A stretch of 64,000 nucleotides of DNA from JACMLD01 sp044227095 (GCA_044227095.1 JBGAFV010000001.1:3286001-3350000), one strand, 5' to 3'; shown: positions 43,679 to 52,646, numbered from the stretch's first letter. Made by a program: numbers and translations. The notes: generated by a model not told the origin, from the letters alone.

Positions 43679-45394
43679 ATGGAAGAAAAAGGATTCAGGA
43701 GCCAGGGATGGTTTGGCCGTAAAGGAAAAGATGGACTTATATACAGATCGTGGTTTAGAAAGCAAGGCATACCAGCCGATGAACTTACAGGCAAACCAAT
43801 TATTGGCATATGCAATACATGGTCTGAACTTACGCCATGCAATTCTCATTTCAGGGAACTTGCCGAACATGTAAAACGTGGTGTGCTGGAAGCAGGCGGA
43901 TTTCCTGTAGAATTTCCGGTAATGTCTTTGGGTGAAACATTGATTAAGCCAACGGCTATGCTTTATCGCAATCTTGCCAGTATGGATGTGGAAGAATCTA
44001 TTCGTGCAAACCCGATGGATGCGGTAGTATTGCTTTGCGGTTGCGATAAAACAACACCTTCTCTGGTGATGGGCGCATGCAGTGTAAACCTTCCTACCAT
44101 TGTTGTTTCCGGCGGCCCGATGCTTACAGGGAAATACAGGGGACGAGATATTAGTACGAGCGACGTATGGCGATTTAGCGAAGAAAACCGAAGCGGTAAT
44201 ATGAGCGATGAAGAATTGAGCATTGCAGAAGCTGGTATGTGCAGAAGTGACGGGCATTGTGCCGTAATGGGCACAGCATCTACAATGGCATGCATGGTAG
44301 AATCGCTTGGCATATCATTGCCGCAGAATGCTGTTATACCTGCGCCTGATGCTGCAAGAAAAGTAATGGCGCATATGTCTGGCCGCGAGATTGTAAAGAT
44401 GGCGCATGAAAACCGTCGCCTTTCTGATGTACTTACACGAAAAGCTTTTGAGAATTCTATTATGGTAAATGCTGCCATTGGCGGGTCTACCAATTTTGTA
44501 ATTCACCTGCTGGCTATTGCGGGCCGTATTGGCGTAGAACTTGATTTGTCTGACTTTGATAAATATTCCACCAGCATACCATTGATTGCAAACCTGCAAC
44601 CTTCTGGAAAATATTTTATGGAAGATTTGTATTATGCCGGTGGACTTACTGCAGTAATGAACCAGTTGCTTCCTTATCTTAATAAAGATTGCATAACCGT
44701 AAATGGAAAAACAATTGCAGAAAACGTAACCAATCAGCCTAAATACAATGAAGCTGTAATTGCAACCATTGATAAACCATTTAATGAAATTTCCGGTATA
44801 GTTGTGCTGAAAGGAAATCTTAGCCCTGATGGTGCTGTTATTAAACCATCTGCTGCAAGTGCACATTTGATGAAGCATACAGGTAAGGCAGTTGTATTTG
44901 AAGACATTGATGATTATAAACACAAGATTGATGATCCTAATCTTGATTGCGATGAGAACAGTGTATTGGTATTAAAAAATGTTGGGCCCAAAGGTTACCC
45001 CGGTATGCCAGAGGTTGGCAATATGTCTTTGCCTGCAAAGTTGCTGAACAAAGGCATTACTGATATGGTGCGCATATCTGACGGAAGAATGAGCGGCACT
45101 GCATTTGGAACTGTGGTATTGCATGTAACACCGGAAGCTGCAGCTGGCGGCACATTGAATATTATAGAAGACGGCGACATGATTACGCTTGATGTTAGCC
45201 AACGCATTCTGCATGTAAATCTTTCTGATGAAGAAATTGCAAAAAGAAAAGCAGCAAAGAAACAGACTGTAAAATTCCAGGAAAGGGGATATGTATCTTT
45301 ATACCAGAAGCATGTAGAACAGGCTAATCTTGGTGCAGATCTGGATTTTTTAAAAGGCGGGTCTGGTAGTGAAGTGACAAAGGATTCTCATTGA
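43679..45394 (+). CDS. IlvD/Edd family dehydratase (sugar-acid dehydratase-like)
   Basis: 571 residues with the iron-sulfur dehydratase hallmarks: GICNTWSELTPCNSHF, VLLCGCDKTTPSLVMGA, CRSDGHCAVMGTASTM, and the C-terminal ISDGRMSGTAFGTVVLHVTPEAA. The opening GWFGRKGKDGLIYRSWFRKQG is typical of the pentonate/arabinonate dehydratase branch rather than biosynthetic IlvD. It dehydrates an aldonic acid to a 2-keto-3-deoxy acid using a [2Fe-2S] cluster. An SDR gene follows and a PQQ dehydrogenase precedes, both consistent with aldonate metabolism. Dihydroxy-acid dehydratase activity is the alternative. Confidence 0.84.
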   Translation: MEEKGFRSQGWFGRKGKDGLIYRSWFRKQGIPADELTGKPIIGICNTWSELTPCNSHFRELAEHVKRGVLEAGGFPVEFPVMSLGETLIKPTAMLYRNLASMDVEESIRANPMDAVVLLCGCDKTTPSLVMGACSVNLPTIVVSGGPMLTGKYRGRDISTSDVWRFSEENRSGNMSDEELSIAEAGMCRSDGHCAVMGTASTMACMVESLGISLPQNAVIPAPDAARKVMAHMSGREIVKMAHENRRLSDVLTRKAFENSIMVNAAIGGSTNFVIHLLAIAGRIGVELDLSDFDKYSTSIPLIANLQPSGKYFMEDLYYAGGLTAVMNQLLPYLNKDCITVNGKTIAENVTNQPKYNEAVIATIDKPFNEISGIVVLKGNLSPDGAVIKPSAASAHLMKHTGKAVVFEDIDDYKHKIDDPNLDCDENSVLVLKNVGPKGYPGMPEVGNMSLPAKLLNKGITDMVRISDGRMSGTAFGTVVLHVTPEAAAGGTLNIIEDGDMITLDVSQRILHVNLSDEEIAKRKAAKKQTVKFQERGYVSLYQKHVEQANLGADLDFLKGGSGSEVTKDSH

Positions 45395-45521
45395 GAAAGC
45401 TATTAGCTGCTAGCTGCAAGAGTAGCTCAGAAAAATTGTTTCCCATAGTATGCAGCACATAAGTAAAACTAATGGCTTTCAACTTGTAGCTTGAAACTAA
45501 CAGCTTGCAGCTTAAAAAACA
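45395..45521. repeat. quasi-repeat island with AGCTTGCAGCTT words
   Basis: TTAGCTGCTAGCTGCAAG at 45402-45419 and CTTGTAGCTTGAAACTAACA, GCTTGCAGCTT at 45483-45513. The same vocabulary appears at 61282-61302 and 63440-63465. Confidence 0.7.
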
Positions 45522-45525
45522 AACG

Positions 45526-46281
45526 ATGTCTTTCAAAAATAAAACAGCTATTGTAACTGGTGCAGGGCAGGGCATAGGTTTTGAAATATGCAGGCAACTG
45601 GTAGCTGAAGGTACTAATGTTATACTGAATGATATTGATGCACAGCTTGCTGCTGCTGCAGAAAAAAAACTTTCTGCGCAAGGAACTTGTATAAGCGTAG
45701 CCGGCGATTCCGGAACGACAGCATGCATTCAGCAAATGGTAACTACTGCTATTGCAAAATTTGGTGCACTGGATATTGTAATTGCCAATGCAGGCATTAC
45801 TTTGTTTGGAGATTTTTTTGAGTACACGCCTGAAGCATTTTATAAAGTAATGCAGGTAAACCTTGGCGGCACATTCTTTCTTGCCCAAGCTGCTGCCAGG
45901 CAAATGAAAACGCAGGCAAATGGAGGCGCATTATTGTTTATGTCTTCTGTTACCGGCCACCAGGCACATAAAAACCTTGCTGCTTATGGTATGACGAAAG
46001 CTGCGTTGGAAATGCTGGCAAAAAATCTTGTGATTGAGTTGTCTCAATATAAAATAAACGTAAACGCCATTGCACCGGGTGCAACATTAACCGAGCGTAC
46101 ACTGGAAGATAAAGATTACAATCGCATATGGTCCGGGCTTACACCAATGGGGCGCCCGGCTACTACAGAAGATATTGCTGCAACTGCATTATTCCTTGTT
46201 TCAGACAAAGCAAAGCACATAACTGGACAAAGTGTTGTAGTAGATGGTGGCTGGACAAGCATCAGCCCTTCTCCATTTTAA
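45526..46281 (+). CDS. SDR family oxidoreductase
   Basis: 251 residues from ATG 45526 (MSFKNKTAIVTGAGQGIGFEICRQL). NAD(P) motif TGAGQGIG near 9-16, NAG in IVIANAGITLFG, catalytic Ser in FMSSVTGHQ, and Tyr/Lys in AAYGMTKAALEML, ending with GQSVVVDGGW. The Asp in LNDIDAQ after strand 2 suggests NAD(H) preference. Gene order with the dehydratase points to a sugar-acid pathway oxidoreductase. The upstream spacer is a quasi-repeat. Confidence 0.9.
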   Translation: MSFKNKTAIVTGAGQGIGFEICRQLVAEGTNVILNDIDAQLAAAAEKKLSAQGTCISVAGDSGTTACIQQMVTTAIAKFGALDIVIANAGITLFGDFFEYTPEAFYKVMQVNLGGTFFLAQAAARQMKTQANGGALLFMSSVTGHQAHKNLAAYGMTKAALEMLAKNLVIELSQYKINVNAIAPGATLTERTLEDKDYNRIWSGLTPMGRPATTEDIAATALFLVSDKAKHITGQSVVVDGGWTSISPSPF

Positions 46282-46291
46282 TTTCTGTAAA

Positions 46292-46816
46292 TTATTTAAG
46301 CTGAAATGAATTGAGGATTTCTTCACCAATAGGTTTGAAGACTTCAAACTTTGCTATTTCTGTGGTTAAAGTAATAGCATAGCTTATATTATTTGCTAAA
46401 AAATTGTACTGCTCGAACTTGAGTTTTAAACCACCTTGCGTTGCAGTGTAAATTATTTTTTGAAATGATATGCCTCCCGTTTTACTGGTTGTTGATTCTT
46501 CAATCTTTGCATCGGGTGACATGTTTTTTATTTGCCCGGTAACACTGGCAATGTATTTTGTAAAATTTACATTTGCGCCGGATAGATTTTTAATTTGAAC
46601 ATTTACATTTTCCCTGAACTTGTCTGTTCCGCTTTCAAACATTGAAAACAATACAAGATCGGTTCCCATTTGTCTGGAACTGTCAATTGACCAATCAACC
46701 GGCGATTTAATAGTGTAATCCTTCTTTGAAATTTTTATCCATTTTTGTGCATTTGCCGTTTGTGCAATGCCCATAGCAATAAGGAGAAAAGTTGATGCAA
46801 TTAGTATAGTTTTCAT
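46292..46816 (-). CDS. hypothetical secreted protein, PsbP-like
   Basis: 174 residues from ATG 46816 (MKTILIASTFLLIAMGIAQTANAQ, signal peptide). The mature part WIKISKKDYTIKSPVDWSIDSS ... ENVNVQIKNLSG ... YAITLTTEIAKFEVFKPIGEEILNSFQLK follows the small PsbP/DUF1795 pattern of one beta-sheet over helices. No active-site residues. Function unknown. Its stop lies only 10 bp from the convergent SDR stop. Confidence 0.65.
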   Translation of the reverse strand: MKTILIASTFLLIAMGIAQTANAQKWIKISKKDYTIKSPVDWSIDSSRQMGTDLVLFSMFESGTDKFRENVNVQIKNLSGANVNFTKYIASVTGQIKNMSPDAKIEESTTSKTGGISFQKIIYTATQGGLKLKFEQYNFLANNISYAITLTTEIAKFEVFKPIGEEILNSFQLK

Positions 46817-46840
46817 CCTATGCAATTATAGTTTTTTCTT

Positions 46841-47548
46841 TTAGCTTTCTATAAGTTTGGCAATGCCAAAAGCACAAGCAGCAGCAGCAGCACCAATAAA
46901 TGCAACACGTATGGCGCCCCACCACGGATTAACACCAGTTATTTTACTTTTAAAAAATCCAAAAATAAAAAGGCAAATTAATGTAACAACGGCTGATATT
47001 TTCAATCCTTCGGTGCCGCTTTTTACAAAGAAATAGGGGCTCAGCGGAATAATGCCACCAACAATATAAGAGACACCAATATTGAAAGCACTTTTTCTTG
47101 CACGTTGTTCATCGGGTTTATCAAGACCAAGTTCATACTTCATCATAAAGTTTACCCACTTCTCTTTGTCTTTGGTCATTTCATCAACTGCCTGTTGCTG
47201 CACTTCTTCGCTTAAGCCGAGGTTTTGAAAAAACGCTTTTACCTCTTCTTTTTCTTTATGCGGAACAGTTTCTACTTCATCATACTCACGTTTTAATTCG
47301 CTGTTATAATGATCGATTTCAGTTTTGCCAGCAAGATAACCACCGAGTCCCATGGCAATAGAACCTGCTGCAATTTCTGCTATGCCTGCAATTACAATTA
47401 AATTGGTGGAACTAACAGCGCCGCTTAGCCCGGCAGCAAGTGCAAAAGGAACTGTAAGCCCATCGCTCATGCCAATTACAATGTCTGTTAGCAGATCAGA
47501 ACTTTGTAGGTGTGTTTCTGTATGTTGGTGCTCGTGTGTAATGATCAA
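46841..47548 (-). CDS. VIT1/CCC1 family transporter
   Basis: 235 residues. Opens with the family pattern LLTDIVIGMSDGLTVPFALAAGLSGAVSS, then AEIAAGSIAMGLGGYLAGKTEIDHYNSELKREYDE and the Glu-rich metal-binding helical domain (EKEEVKAFFQNLGL), with three C-terminal membrane helices. VIT1/CCC1 proteins export Fe2+/Mn2+ from the cytoplasm. The start is a TTG at 47548; upstream only an ATA and then a stop are in frame, so a non-ATG start seems real. Confidence 0.87.
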   Translation of the reverse strand: MIITHEHQHTETHLQSSDLLTDIVIGMSDGLTVPFALAAGLSGAVSSTNLIVIAGIAEIAAGSIAMGLGGYLAGKTEIDHYNSELKREYDEVETVPHKEKEEVKAFFQNLGLSEEVQQQAVDEMTKDKEKWVNFMMKYELGLDKPDEQRARKSAFNIGVSYIVGGIIPLSPYFFVKSGTEGLKISAVVTLICLFIFGFFKSKITGVNPWWGAIRVAFIGAAAAACAFGIAKLIES

Positions 47549-47559
47549 ATATATTTATT

Positions 47560-47632
47560 TTTTATTGCTATTGTGGAATTTTGAGATTTGCATGAAAACC
47601 TCAATCTCAAAATCCCACAACCCCGAATTCCA
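47560..47632. repeat. imperfect inverted repeat / quasi-repeat island
   Basis: TGGAATTTTGAGATT can pair with AATCTCAAAATCCCA; the right half continues with CAACCCCGAATTCC. The vocabulary is shared with 38690-38750. It separates two minus-strand genes. Confidence 0.6.
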
Positions 47633-47635
47633 TGC

Positions 47636-48877
47636 CTAGCTTTTAAATGCCTGCTTCAAACTTTTATCAATTATTTGAACGCACTCTGTTATTTGTTCTT
47701 TAGTAATGATTAGCGGCGGTGCAAAACGAATCTTATCGCCATGCGTTGGTTTAGCCAGCAGTCCATTTTCTTTTAGGATGAGACATAAATCCCACGACGC
47801 TTCTTTATTGCTGTGTTCTATAACAACTGCATTGAGTAATCCTTTACCACGTATAGTTTTTATAAATGGAGAATTAAGCTGCGCCAGCTGTTCTCTTAAT
47901 AAAGATCCCATTAATTCTGCGTTTTCCGACATTTTTTCGTCTTTTAAAACCTGCAAGGCTACAATAGCTGTTTTACACGCCAGCGGATTTCCACCATAGG
48001 TAGATCCGTGCTCGCCTGGTTTTATCAGCAACATAATGGCATCGTCTGCAAGTACTGCGCTTACAGGCAATACACCACCGCTGAGTGCTTTACCCAGTAT
48101 TAAAATATCCGGACGAACATTTTCGTGATCACATGCCAGTAACTTACCAGTGCGGCAAAGGCCGGTTTGTATTTCATCTGCTATAAACAACACATTGGCA
48201 TCTTCGCAGTATTGTTTTGCTTTAGAAAGATATCCTTCATCAGGAACCACAACTCCGGCTTCTCCCTGTATCGGTTCAGCAAGAAAGCCAGCAACATTTT
48301 TATCCTGCAAAGCAGCAGCCAATGCATTTAAATCGTTGTAAGGAATAATTTCAAACCCCGGCATAAATGGCCCAAACTGCGAATAGGAAGAAGGGTCTGT
48401 GCTAAAAGAAATAACCGTGCTTGTACGTCCGTGAAAGTTATTGGCACATACAATAATCTTTGCTTTGTTTTCTTCAATGCCTTTTGTAGCATAGCCCCAG
48501 CGGCGTGCAAGTTTAATGGCTGTTTCAACAGCTTCTACGCCGGTGTTCATAGGCAATACTTTATCGTAGCCAAAATAACCGGTAATAAACTGTGCATATT
48601 CTCCCAATGCACTGCTATGAAAAGCCCGGGAAGTTAATGTGAGCTGTGCGGCCTGTTCTGTAAAAGCCTTTATAATTTTTGGATGGCAATGCCCCTGGTT
48701 TACGGCGGAATAGCCGCTTAGAAAATCGTAGTATTTTTTTCCGTCTACATCCCATACATAAACGCCTTCGCCACGGTTTAATACAACGGGGATAGGGTGA
48801 TAATTGTGTGCGCCGTATTTTTCTTCCAGTTCAAGAAAATGTTGCGAGGTTGCGCTAAGCGCAAAAGTTGAATTCAT
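47636..48877 (-). CDS. rocD: ornithine aminotransferase
   Basis: 413 residues, class III PLP aminotransferase. Opens YGAHNYHPIPVVLNRGEGVYVWDVDGKKYYDFLSGYSAVNQGHCHP, the signature of ornithine-delta-aminotransferases; MNTGVEAVETAIKLARRWGY, FIADEIQTGLCRTGK and the Schiff-base Lys in LILGKALSGG follow, then STYGGNPLACKTA. It turns ornithine into glutamate semialdehyde, the start of ornithine catabolism, and is clearly distinct from ArgD at 532-1692. Confidence 0.94.
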   Translation of the reverse strand: MNSTFALSATSQHFLELEEKYGAHNYHPIPVVLNRGEGVYVWDVDGKKYYDFLSGYSAVNQGHCHPKIIKAFTEQAAQLTLTSRAFHSSALGEYAQFITGYFGYDKVLPMNTGVEAVETAIKLARRWGYATKGIEENKAKIIVCANNFHGRTSTVISFSTDPSSYSQFGPFMPGFEIIPYNDLNALAAALQDKNVAGFLAEPIQGEAGVVVPDEGYLSKAKQYCEDANVLFIADEIQTGLCRTGKLLACDHENVRPDILILGKALSGGVLPVSAVLADDAIMLLIKPGEHGSTYGGNPLACKTAIVALQVLKDEKMSENAELMGSLLREQLAQLNSPFIKTIRGKGLLNAVVIEHSNKEASWDLCLILKENGLLAKPTHGDKIRFAPPLIITKEQITECVQIIDKSLKQAFKS

Positions 48878-48884
48878 ACCAATG

Positions 48885-49192
48885 CAATTAATAATGAGTA
48901 ATTAGTAATTAATAATTAGAGAGAATGCTGTTAGTATCAGCAATAAAATATAGAATGCAACAACTCAGTGATTGAGAAAATCTAAGTTAAGAAGGAGAAA
49001 ATGCGGTATGTATGCTCTTGAGTTGATAAACGTGATTTGCTGCAAGATACTGAAATAATTAGGAATTTGTAATTGGGAATTAATAATTGGGTAGCCGATG
49101 TGGAAAGACCATTCTTTCAACCGTTTATATAAACGCAGGTTAACTGATTAACCGGTCAGCTATTCAACTAGCAAACTAATCAACTGATCAGC
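48885..49192. repeat. quasi-repeat islands upstream of the VOC gene
   Basis: Block 1: AATTAATAATGAGTAATTAGTAATTAATAATTAG (48887-48920). Block 2: AATTAGGAATTTG, TAATTGGGAATTAATAATTGGG (49057-49090). Block 3: AACTGATTAACCGG, CTAATCAACTGATCAGC (49142-49192). This 339-bp gap has no gene. Confidence 0.7.
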
Positions 49193-49200
49193 TACATTTG
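49193..49200 (+). promoter_or_regulatory. -7-like promoter element for the VOC gene
   Basis: TACATTTG matches TAnnTTTG and lies 17 bp before the ATG at 49217. No clear -33 TTTG is visible, since the upstream DNA is quasi-repeat. Confidence 0.4.
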
Positions 49201-49216
49201 CTCATAAACTTACACA

Positions 49217-49699
49217 ATGGATTATATTGTTCCGGCGCAAACACGCATTGGTCATGTGCACCTTAAAGTAACTGATATAGAACGTTCATTGAAATTTTAC
49301 AGGGACCTGCTTGGCTTCCAGGTGATGCAGTATTATGGCGATAGTGCTGTTTTTATTTCTGCAGGTGGTTATCACCACCATATTGGATTGAATACATGGT
49401 ACAGTAAGAATGCACAACCGGCTCCCATAAAAGCTGCGGGTTTATTTCATACTGCAATATTGTATCCTACCCGAAAAGATCTTGCATTTATTTTTAAGCG
49501 TTTGATTGATGCAAAATATCCATTGAGTGGTGCTTCTGATCATGGTGTGTCTGAAGCATTGTATCTTGATGATCCGGATAAAAACGGTGTAGAACTTTAT
49601 TGGGACAAACCAAAAGAGCAATGGCCTGTTGATGCTGCGGGCAATTTAATTATGGGCTCTGATGAACTGGATTTGCAGGGGTTGCTTCGGGAATTATAG
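49217..49699 (+). CDS. VOC family protein, CatE-like
   Basis: 160 residues. IGHVHLKVTDIERSLKFYRDLLGFQVMQYY is the opening of extradiol-dioxygenase-like VOC proteins; YHHHIGLNTW, GLFHTAILYPTRKDLAFIFKRLI and DHGVSEALYLDDPDKNGVELYWDKP supply the expected His, His and Glu metal ligands. Resembles the first domain of catechol-2,3-dioxygenase CatE, but is single-domain. Substrate unknown. Confidence 0.87.
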   Translation: MDYIVPAQTRIGHVHLKVTDIERSLKFYRDLLGFQVMQYYGDSAVFISAGGYHHHIGLNTWYSKNAQPAPIKAAGLFHTAILYPTRKDLAFIFKRLIDAKYPLSGASDHGVSEALYLDDPDKNGVELYWDKPKEQWPVDAAGNLIMGSDELDLQGLLREL

Positions 49700-49762
49700 T
49701 TCTTTGTTTGAGAGTTCATAGTTACGTTATGGTAAATCGCTGATGTTTTTGTGTGGGTTTTG

Positions 49763-49807
49763 CGAAGGGCTGCGCCTTTCGCTATTGTACATCGCCCTTT
49801 CAGGGCT
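49763..49807 (-). repeat. paired-hairpin element, copy 4
   Basis: Read on minus: A at 49793-49807 (AGCCCT-GAA-AGGGCG), linker ATGTACAATAG, B at 49763-49781 (CGAAAGGC-GCA-GCCCTTCG, one mismatch). The linker is identical to the minus copy at 53617-53660. Confidence 0.85.
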
Positions 49808-49860
49808 GGATATTCGCCGCTTCTTTGCGTTCGCTGCGTGAAACTTATTTACCTTATGCA

Positions 49861-49933
49861 TAGAGAACTCCTGCACTAAGAACTTTCGAACTTGTATTGA
49901 CTAAGAACTATCGACTAAAGACTACAGACTATT
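49861..49933. repeat. quasi-repeat island with GACTAAAGACTA words
   Basis: AAGAACTTTCGAACTTG then GACTAAGAACTATCGACTAA, AGACTACAGACTA. The same words recur at 63830-63990. Confidence 0.75.
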
Positions 49934-50750
49934 TCCTAGAGTATTCTTCCAACGATTCCCGCTCTCTTTTTGAAAGGCTGTTAATGCCCTGTTGGTTTAT
50001 TTTATCCAGGATGCGGTCCACTTCCTGTTCGCTATTGCGCTTTCTTGCATTGTAGCGATCATCCACTGTATAGTTGTATTTATTATGGTTGAACCAATAA
50101 TTGTCTACAAACAAAAGTTGCGGCCTTGTAATGATAATCATCATAAATGCTATGGTTGGCAATAGCATTAATATGATAGGAATGGTATTGGTAGTTAAAG
50201 ATTCTGGTTTAAAAGCAATAGCTACCAGCATGCCAATTAACGCAGAACCCAAATGTGTTTCATGCCCTATATTGTCTTTTCTTGAGCGTACACCGTAAAT
50301 GGAGTAAAAAATAAAAATTAAACCAAATACCCAGCCGGGTAAAAAGAAAATGTTTAAACCAGGGTTTACTGCAATAGCTGCGAAGATGATACCATTAATA
50401 GCGCCGGAAGATCCGGCAGAAGAATAGCCAGGGTTTTTGCGATGGATTAACAATGCAATCAGGTTGCCACCAACAAGACTCGCAAAATATAAGATTGAAA
50501 ATTTTAATGGCCCAAAGGTATATTCCAACTGAAAGCTGAAAAACAAAAGGCCAATCATATTAAATAAAAGGTGCTGCCAGTTTACGTGGATAAAGCCGGA
50601 TGTAATTAATCTTTTGTAATCTTTATAGAGGAGGATTTTTTCTACTTCAAACTCAAGGCTTGCGTAAAAATTGCTGCTTTTAAAACCTTTGTAAGATATA
50701 AAGCTGGTTAGTGCTATTATAATAAGACTTACGATCCCCGAAATTCCCAT
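49929..50750 (-). CDS. rhomboid family intramembrane serine protease
   Basis: 273 residues, six hydrophobic helices. Hallmarks: FIHVNWQHLLFNMIGLLFF (HxxxN in helix 2), the catalytic Ser in SSAGSSGAINGIIFA, and the catalytic His in GHETHLGSALIGMLVA. The C-terminal tail (KRNSEQEVDRILDKINQQGINSLSKRERESLEEYSRK) is a soluble extension seen in Bacteroidota rhomboids. Cleaves membrane proteins within the bilayer; targets unknown. Confidence 0.92.
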   Translation of the reverse strand: MGISGIVSLIIIALTSFISYKGFKSSNFYASLEFEVEKILLYKDYKRLITSGFIHVNWQHLLFNMIGLLFFSFQLEYTFGPLKFSILYFASLVGGNLIALLIHRKNPGYSSAGSSGAINGIIFAAIAVNPGLNIFFLPGWVFGLIFIFYSIYGVRSRKDNIGHETHLGSALIGMLVAIAFKPESLTTNTIPIILMLLPTIAFMMIIITRPQLLFVDNYWFNHNKYNYTVDDRYNARKRNSEQEVDRILDKINQQGINSLSKRERESLEEYSRK

Positions 50751-50833
50751 GCCGTACTGCTTTTATAAAGTAAGGTTTATTGATGTTTTTTATTTCGCTA
50801 TCGTTGGTTAGAAAAAGATCAACCAGAATATGA

Positions 50834-50887
50834 TAGTTGAAGTGTGCGACGCAACGATGATTCATCTGTGTTACTGCTGCTGGCTAC
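50834..50887 (+). repeat. 50-bp dispersed box element, copy f
   Basis: AGTTG then AAGTGTGCGACGCAACGATG (50840-50859), ending TACTGCTGCTGGCTAC. Upstream ATATGATAGTTG matches ATATGCAGTTG of copy a. It lies about 90 bp upstream of the rhomboid start, in the opposite orientation. Confidence 0.78.
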
Positions 50888-50946
50888 ACAAAACTTTCTG
50901 CTAACTAAACAACTTTGATTTGTCTTTCAAATTTACTGAAAAATGT

Positions 50947-51768
50947 CTATAACCTGGTAGCCGTATAATTGGGCGGCAAACCGCTGGTAAAATTTAATGC
51001 TTTGTTAAACAACCCAAAAACCACGCCACCACTGCCACTCATAGACGCATATACGGCGCCCATATTGTACAGGTTTTCTTTAACGGATTTAATTTGGGGA
51101 TAGTGTTCAAAAACCGGTGCTTCAAAATCATTTACCAGTTTATTTTTCCATTCGCTAAGTGGCAATGCAATGTTTTCTTTAATGGAATTGGTTTTGGCGG
51201 ATTTATTTAAAGAGAGGTTGCTAAACGCCCAGCCTGTGTTTATGTGAATGCCTGTATCTGCCAGTATAAGAATATATCCTGATAGGTTAAGGCTGATGGG
51301 TTCCATTATTTCTCCGCGGCCGGTAGCATAACAGGGCTTATTAACGATAAAGAAAGGACAATCGCTACCCAGTTGCAGGGCATAACTAATCAGCTGTTGC
51401 CCGCTAAGGCCAAGATGGTATTTATTGTTGAGCAATTGCAGCATACAGGCACCATCGGCAGAACCACCGCCTAATCCTGCCCCCATAGGTATATTTTTTA
51501 ATAAATGGATTTGTACAGCGGGCAGCTCCGGGAAATCTTTTTTTAGCAATTGCCAGGCTTTGAAGCAAAGATTGTTTTGTGGTTCTCCATTTACGGGCAG
51601 GCCATAATTGTACACCTGTGGCAGATCCTGACCTGGTGCCGGAATAATTTCTAAAACATCTTTTAAAGGAGCGGGGTAAAAAATGGTAGCGAGATCATGA
51701 AAGCCATCACTACGTTTTTGCAGTACCTGCAGGCCGAGGTTGATTTTGCAATTGGGAAATATTATCAC
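50947..51768 (-). CDS. ispE: 4-diphosphocytidyl-2-C-methyl-D-erythritol kinase
   Basis: 273 residues, GHMP kinase family. MIIFPNCKINLGLQVLQKRSDGFHDLATIFYP is the IspE opening with the catalytic Lys; the ATP loop is IPMGAGLGGGSADGACML and the third motif is ASMSGSGGVVFGLF. It phosphorylates CDP-methylerythritol in the MEP pathway, three steps after Dxr (6628-7794). The start is a GTG at 51768. The upstream DNA carries a CGCAGAG/CACAGAG quasi-repeat. Confidence 0.94.
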   Translation of the reverse strand: MIIFPNCKINLGLQVLQKRSDGFHDLATIFYPAPLKDVLEIIPAPGQDLPQVYNYGLPVNGEPQNNLCFKAWQLLKKDFPELPAVQIHLLKNIPMGAGLGGGSADGACMLQLLNNKYHLGLSGQQLISYALQLGSDCPFFIVNKPCYATGRGEIMEPISLNLSGYILILADTGIHINTGWAFSNLSLNKSAKTNSIKENIALPLSEWKNKLVNDFEAPVFEHYPQIKSVKENLYNMGAVYASMSGSGGVVFGLFNKALNFTSGLPPNYTATRL

Positions 51769-51780
51769 GGTGCTAAGCTA

Positions 51781-51850
51781 AGAGAACAAGGAGAAAAAGA
51801 GAAAAAGAAATATTCTCGCACAGAGGACGCAGAGAAAAGGAGGAGATACA
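51781..51850. repeat. quasi-repeat of AGAGAAAAAG / CACAGAGGACGCAGAG words
   Basis: AGAACAAGGAGAAAAAGAG, AAAAAGAAATATTCTCGC, ACAGAGGACGCAGAGAAAAG. A related CTCTGTGAC...CTCCGTG...CTTTGTGG run lies at 60059-60090. Confidence 0.55.
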
Positions 51851-51894
51851 CATACCGGGATGTACAATCCGGCCGGGCGTCTAAATACTTTCTT

Positions 51895-52485
51895 CTATCC
51901 TTTTCTTGCGTTGATTTCATCCCTGATAACAATAGCGCGGAGGTAATCTTCATGTTCCAGTACTTCGGTAAGCAGGTTGTGCAGTTCTTCTATGCTAAGG
52001 CTTTTAAGATCTTCCTGGCCGGCGTGTTCGCTGATGGGTTTGGAAGGGGCATCAGTCTTTTTCTTTTTGCCAGTGTCTTCCATTAGTATGCCGGCGCTTT
52101 CCAGAATATGTTCGTAGGTATAAATAGGGCATCCAAAACGTACTGCCAGTGCTATAGCGTCTGAAGTGCGGGAATCAATTTCAACAGTATCATTTTCGCT
52201 TACACAAACCAGTTTGCTGTAAAATATGCCTTCCTGCAAATCGCTTATAATGATTTCTGTGAGATCTACCCCAAATGCATGCATAAAGTTTTTCATGAGG
52301 TCGTGCGTAAGGGGACGGCTGGGCTGCATTTTCTCCAATGCCACTGCAATAGCCTGTGCTTCAAAGCCTCCTATAACGATGGGCAACCTCCGTAGGCCAT
52401 TAATTTCTCCCAAAACCACAGCATAAGAATGTGTTTGGGTAATGCTATGCGATAACGCCACTATTTCCAGTTCGATTCTTTTCAT
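51895..52485 (-). CDS. bifunctional nuclease family protein (DUF151) with UVR motif
   Basis: 196 residues. The DUF151/BFN domain is clear: YAVVLGEINGLRRLPIVIGGFEAQAIAVAL near the start, RPLTHDLM, and SRTSDAIALAVRFGCPIYTYEHIL. A C-terminal UVR-type helix pair (SIEELHNLLTEVLEHEDYLRAIVIRDEINARK, about 160-195) resembles the UvrB/UvrC interaction motif and is a typical addition in Bacteroidota. DUF151 proteins include plant nucleases with DNase/RNase activity. Cytoplasmic. It ends 127 bp from the ispE start. Confidence 0.88.
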   Translation of the reverse strand: MKRIELEIVALSHSITQTHSYAVVLGEINGLRRLPIVIGGFEAQAIAVALEKMQPSRPLTHDLMKNFMHAFGVDLTEIIISDLQEGIFYSKLVCVSENDTVEIDSRTSDAIALAVRFGCPIYTYEHILESAGILMEDTGKKKKTDAPSKPISEHAGQEDLKSLSIEELHNLLTEVLEHEDYLRAIVIRDEINARKG

Positions 52486-52646
52486 AATAAAACACGAAAA
52501 TAACGGAATTTCTAAAACAAATGCAAGGATGTTTCATGGTCTTTTGGCTCCCGAAGAACGATTTCTGCGATACAGATTTTTTGTGTGTTTATTGGGGAAA
52601 ATTGGCCGGGAGAACAATTGCGGATCTATAAATCATTTATTAATAA

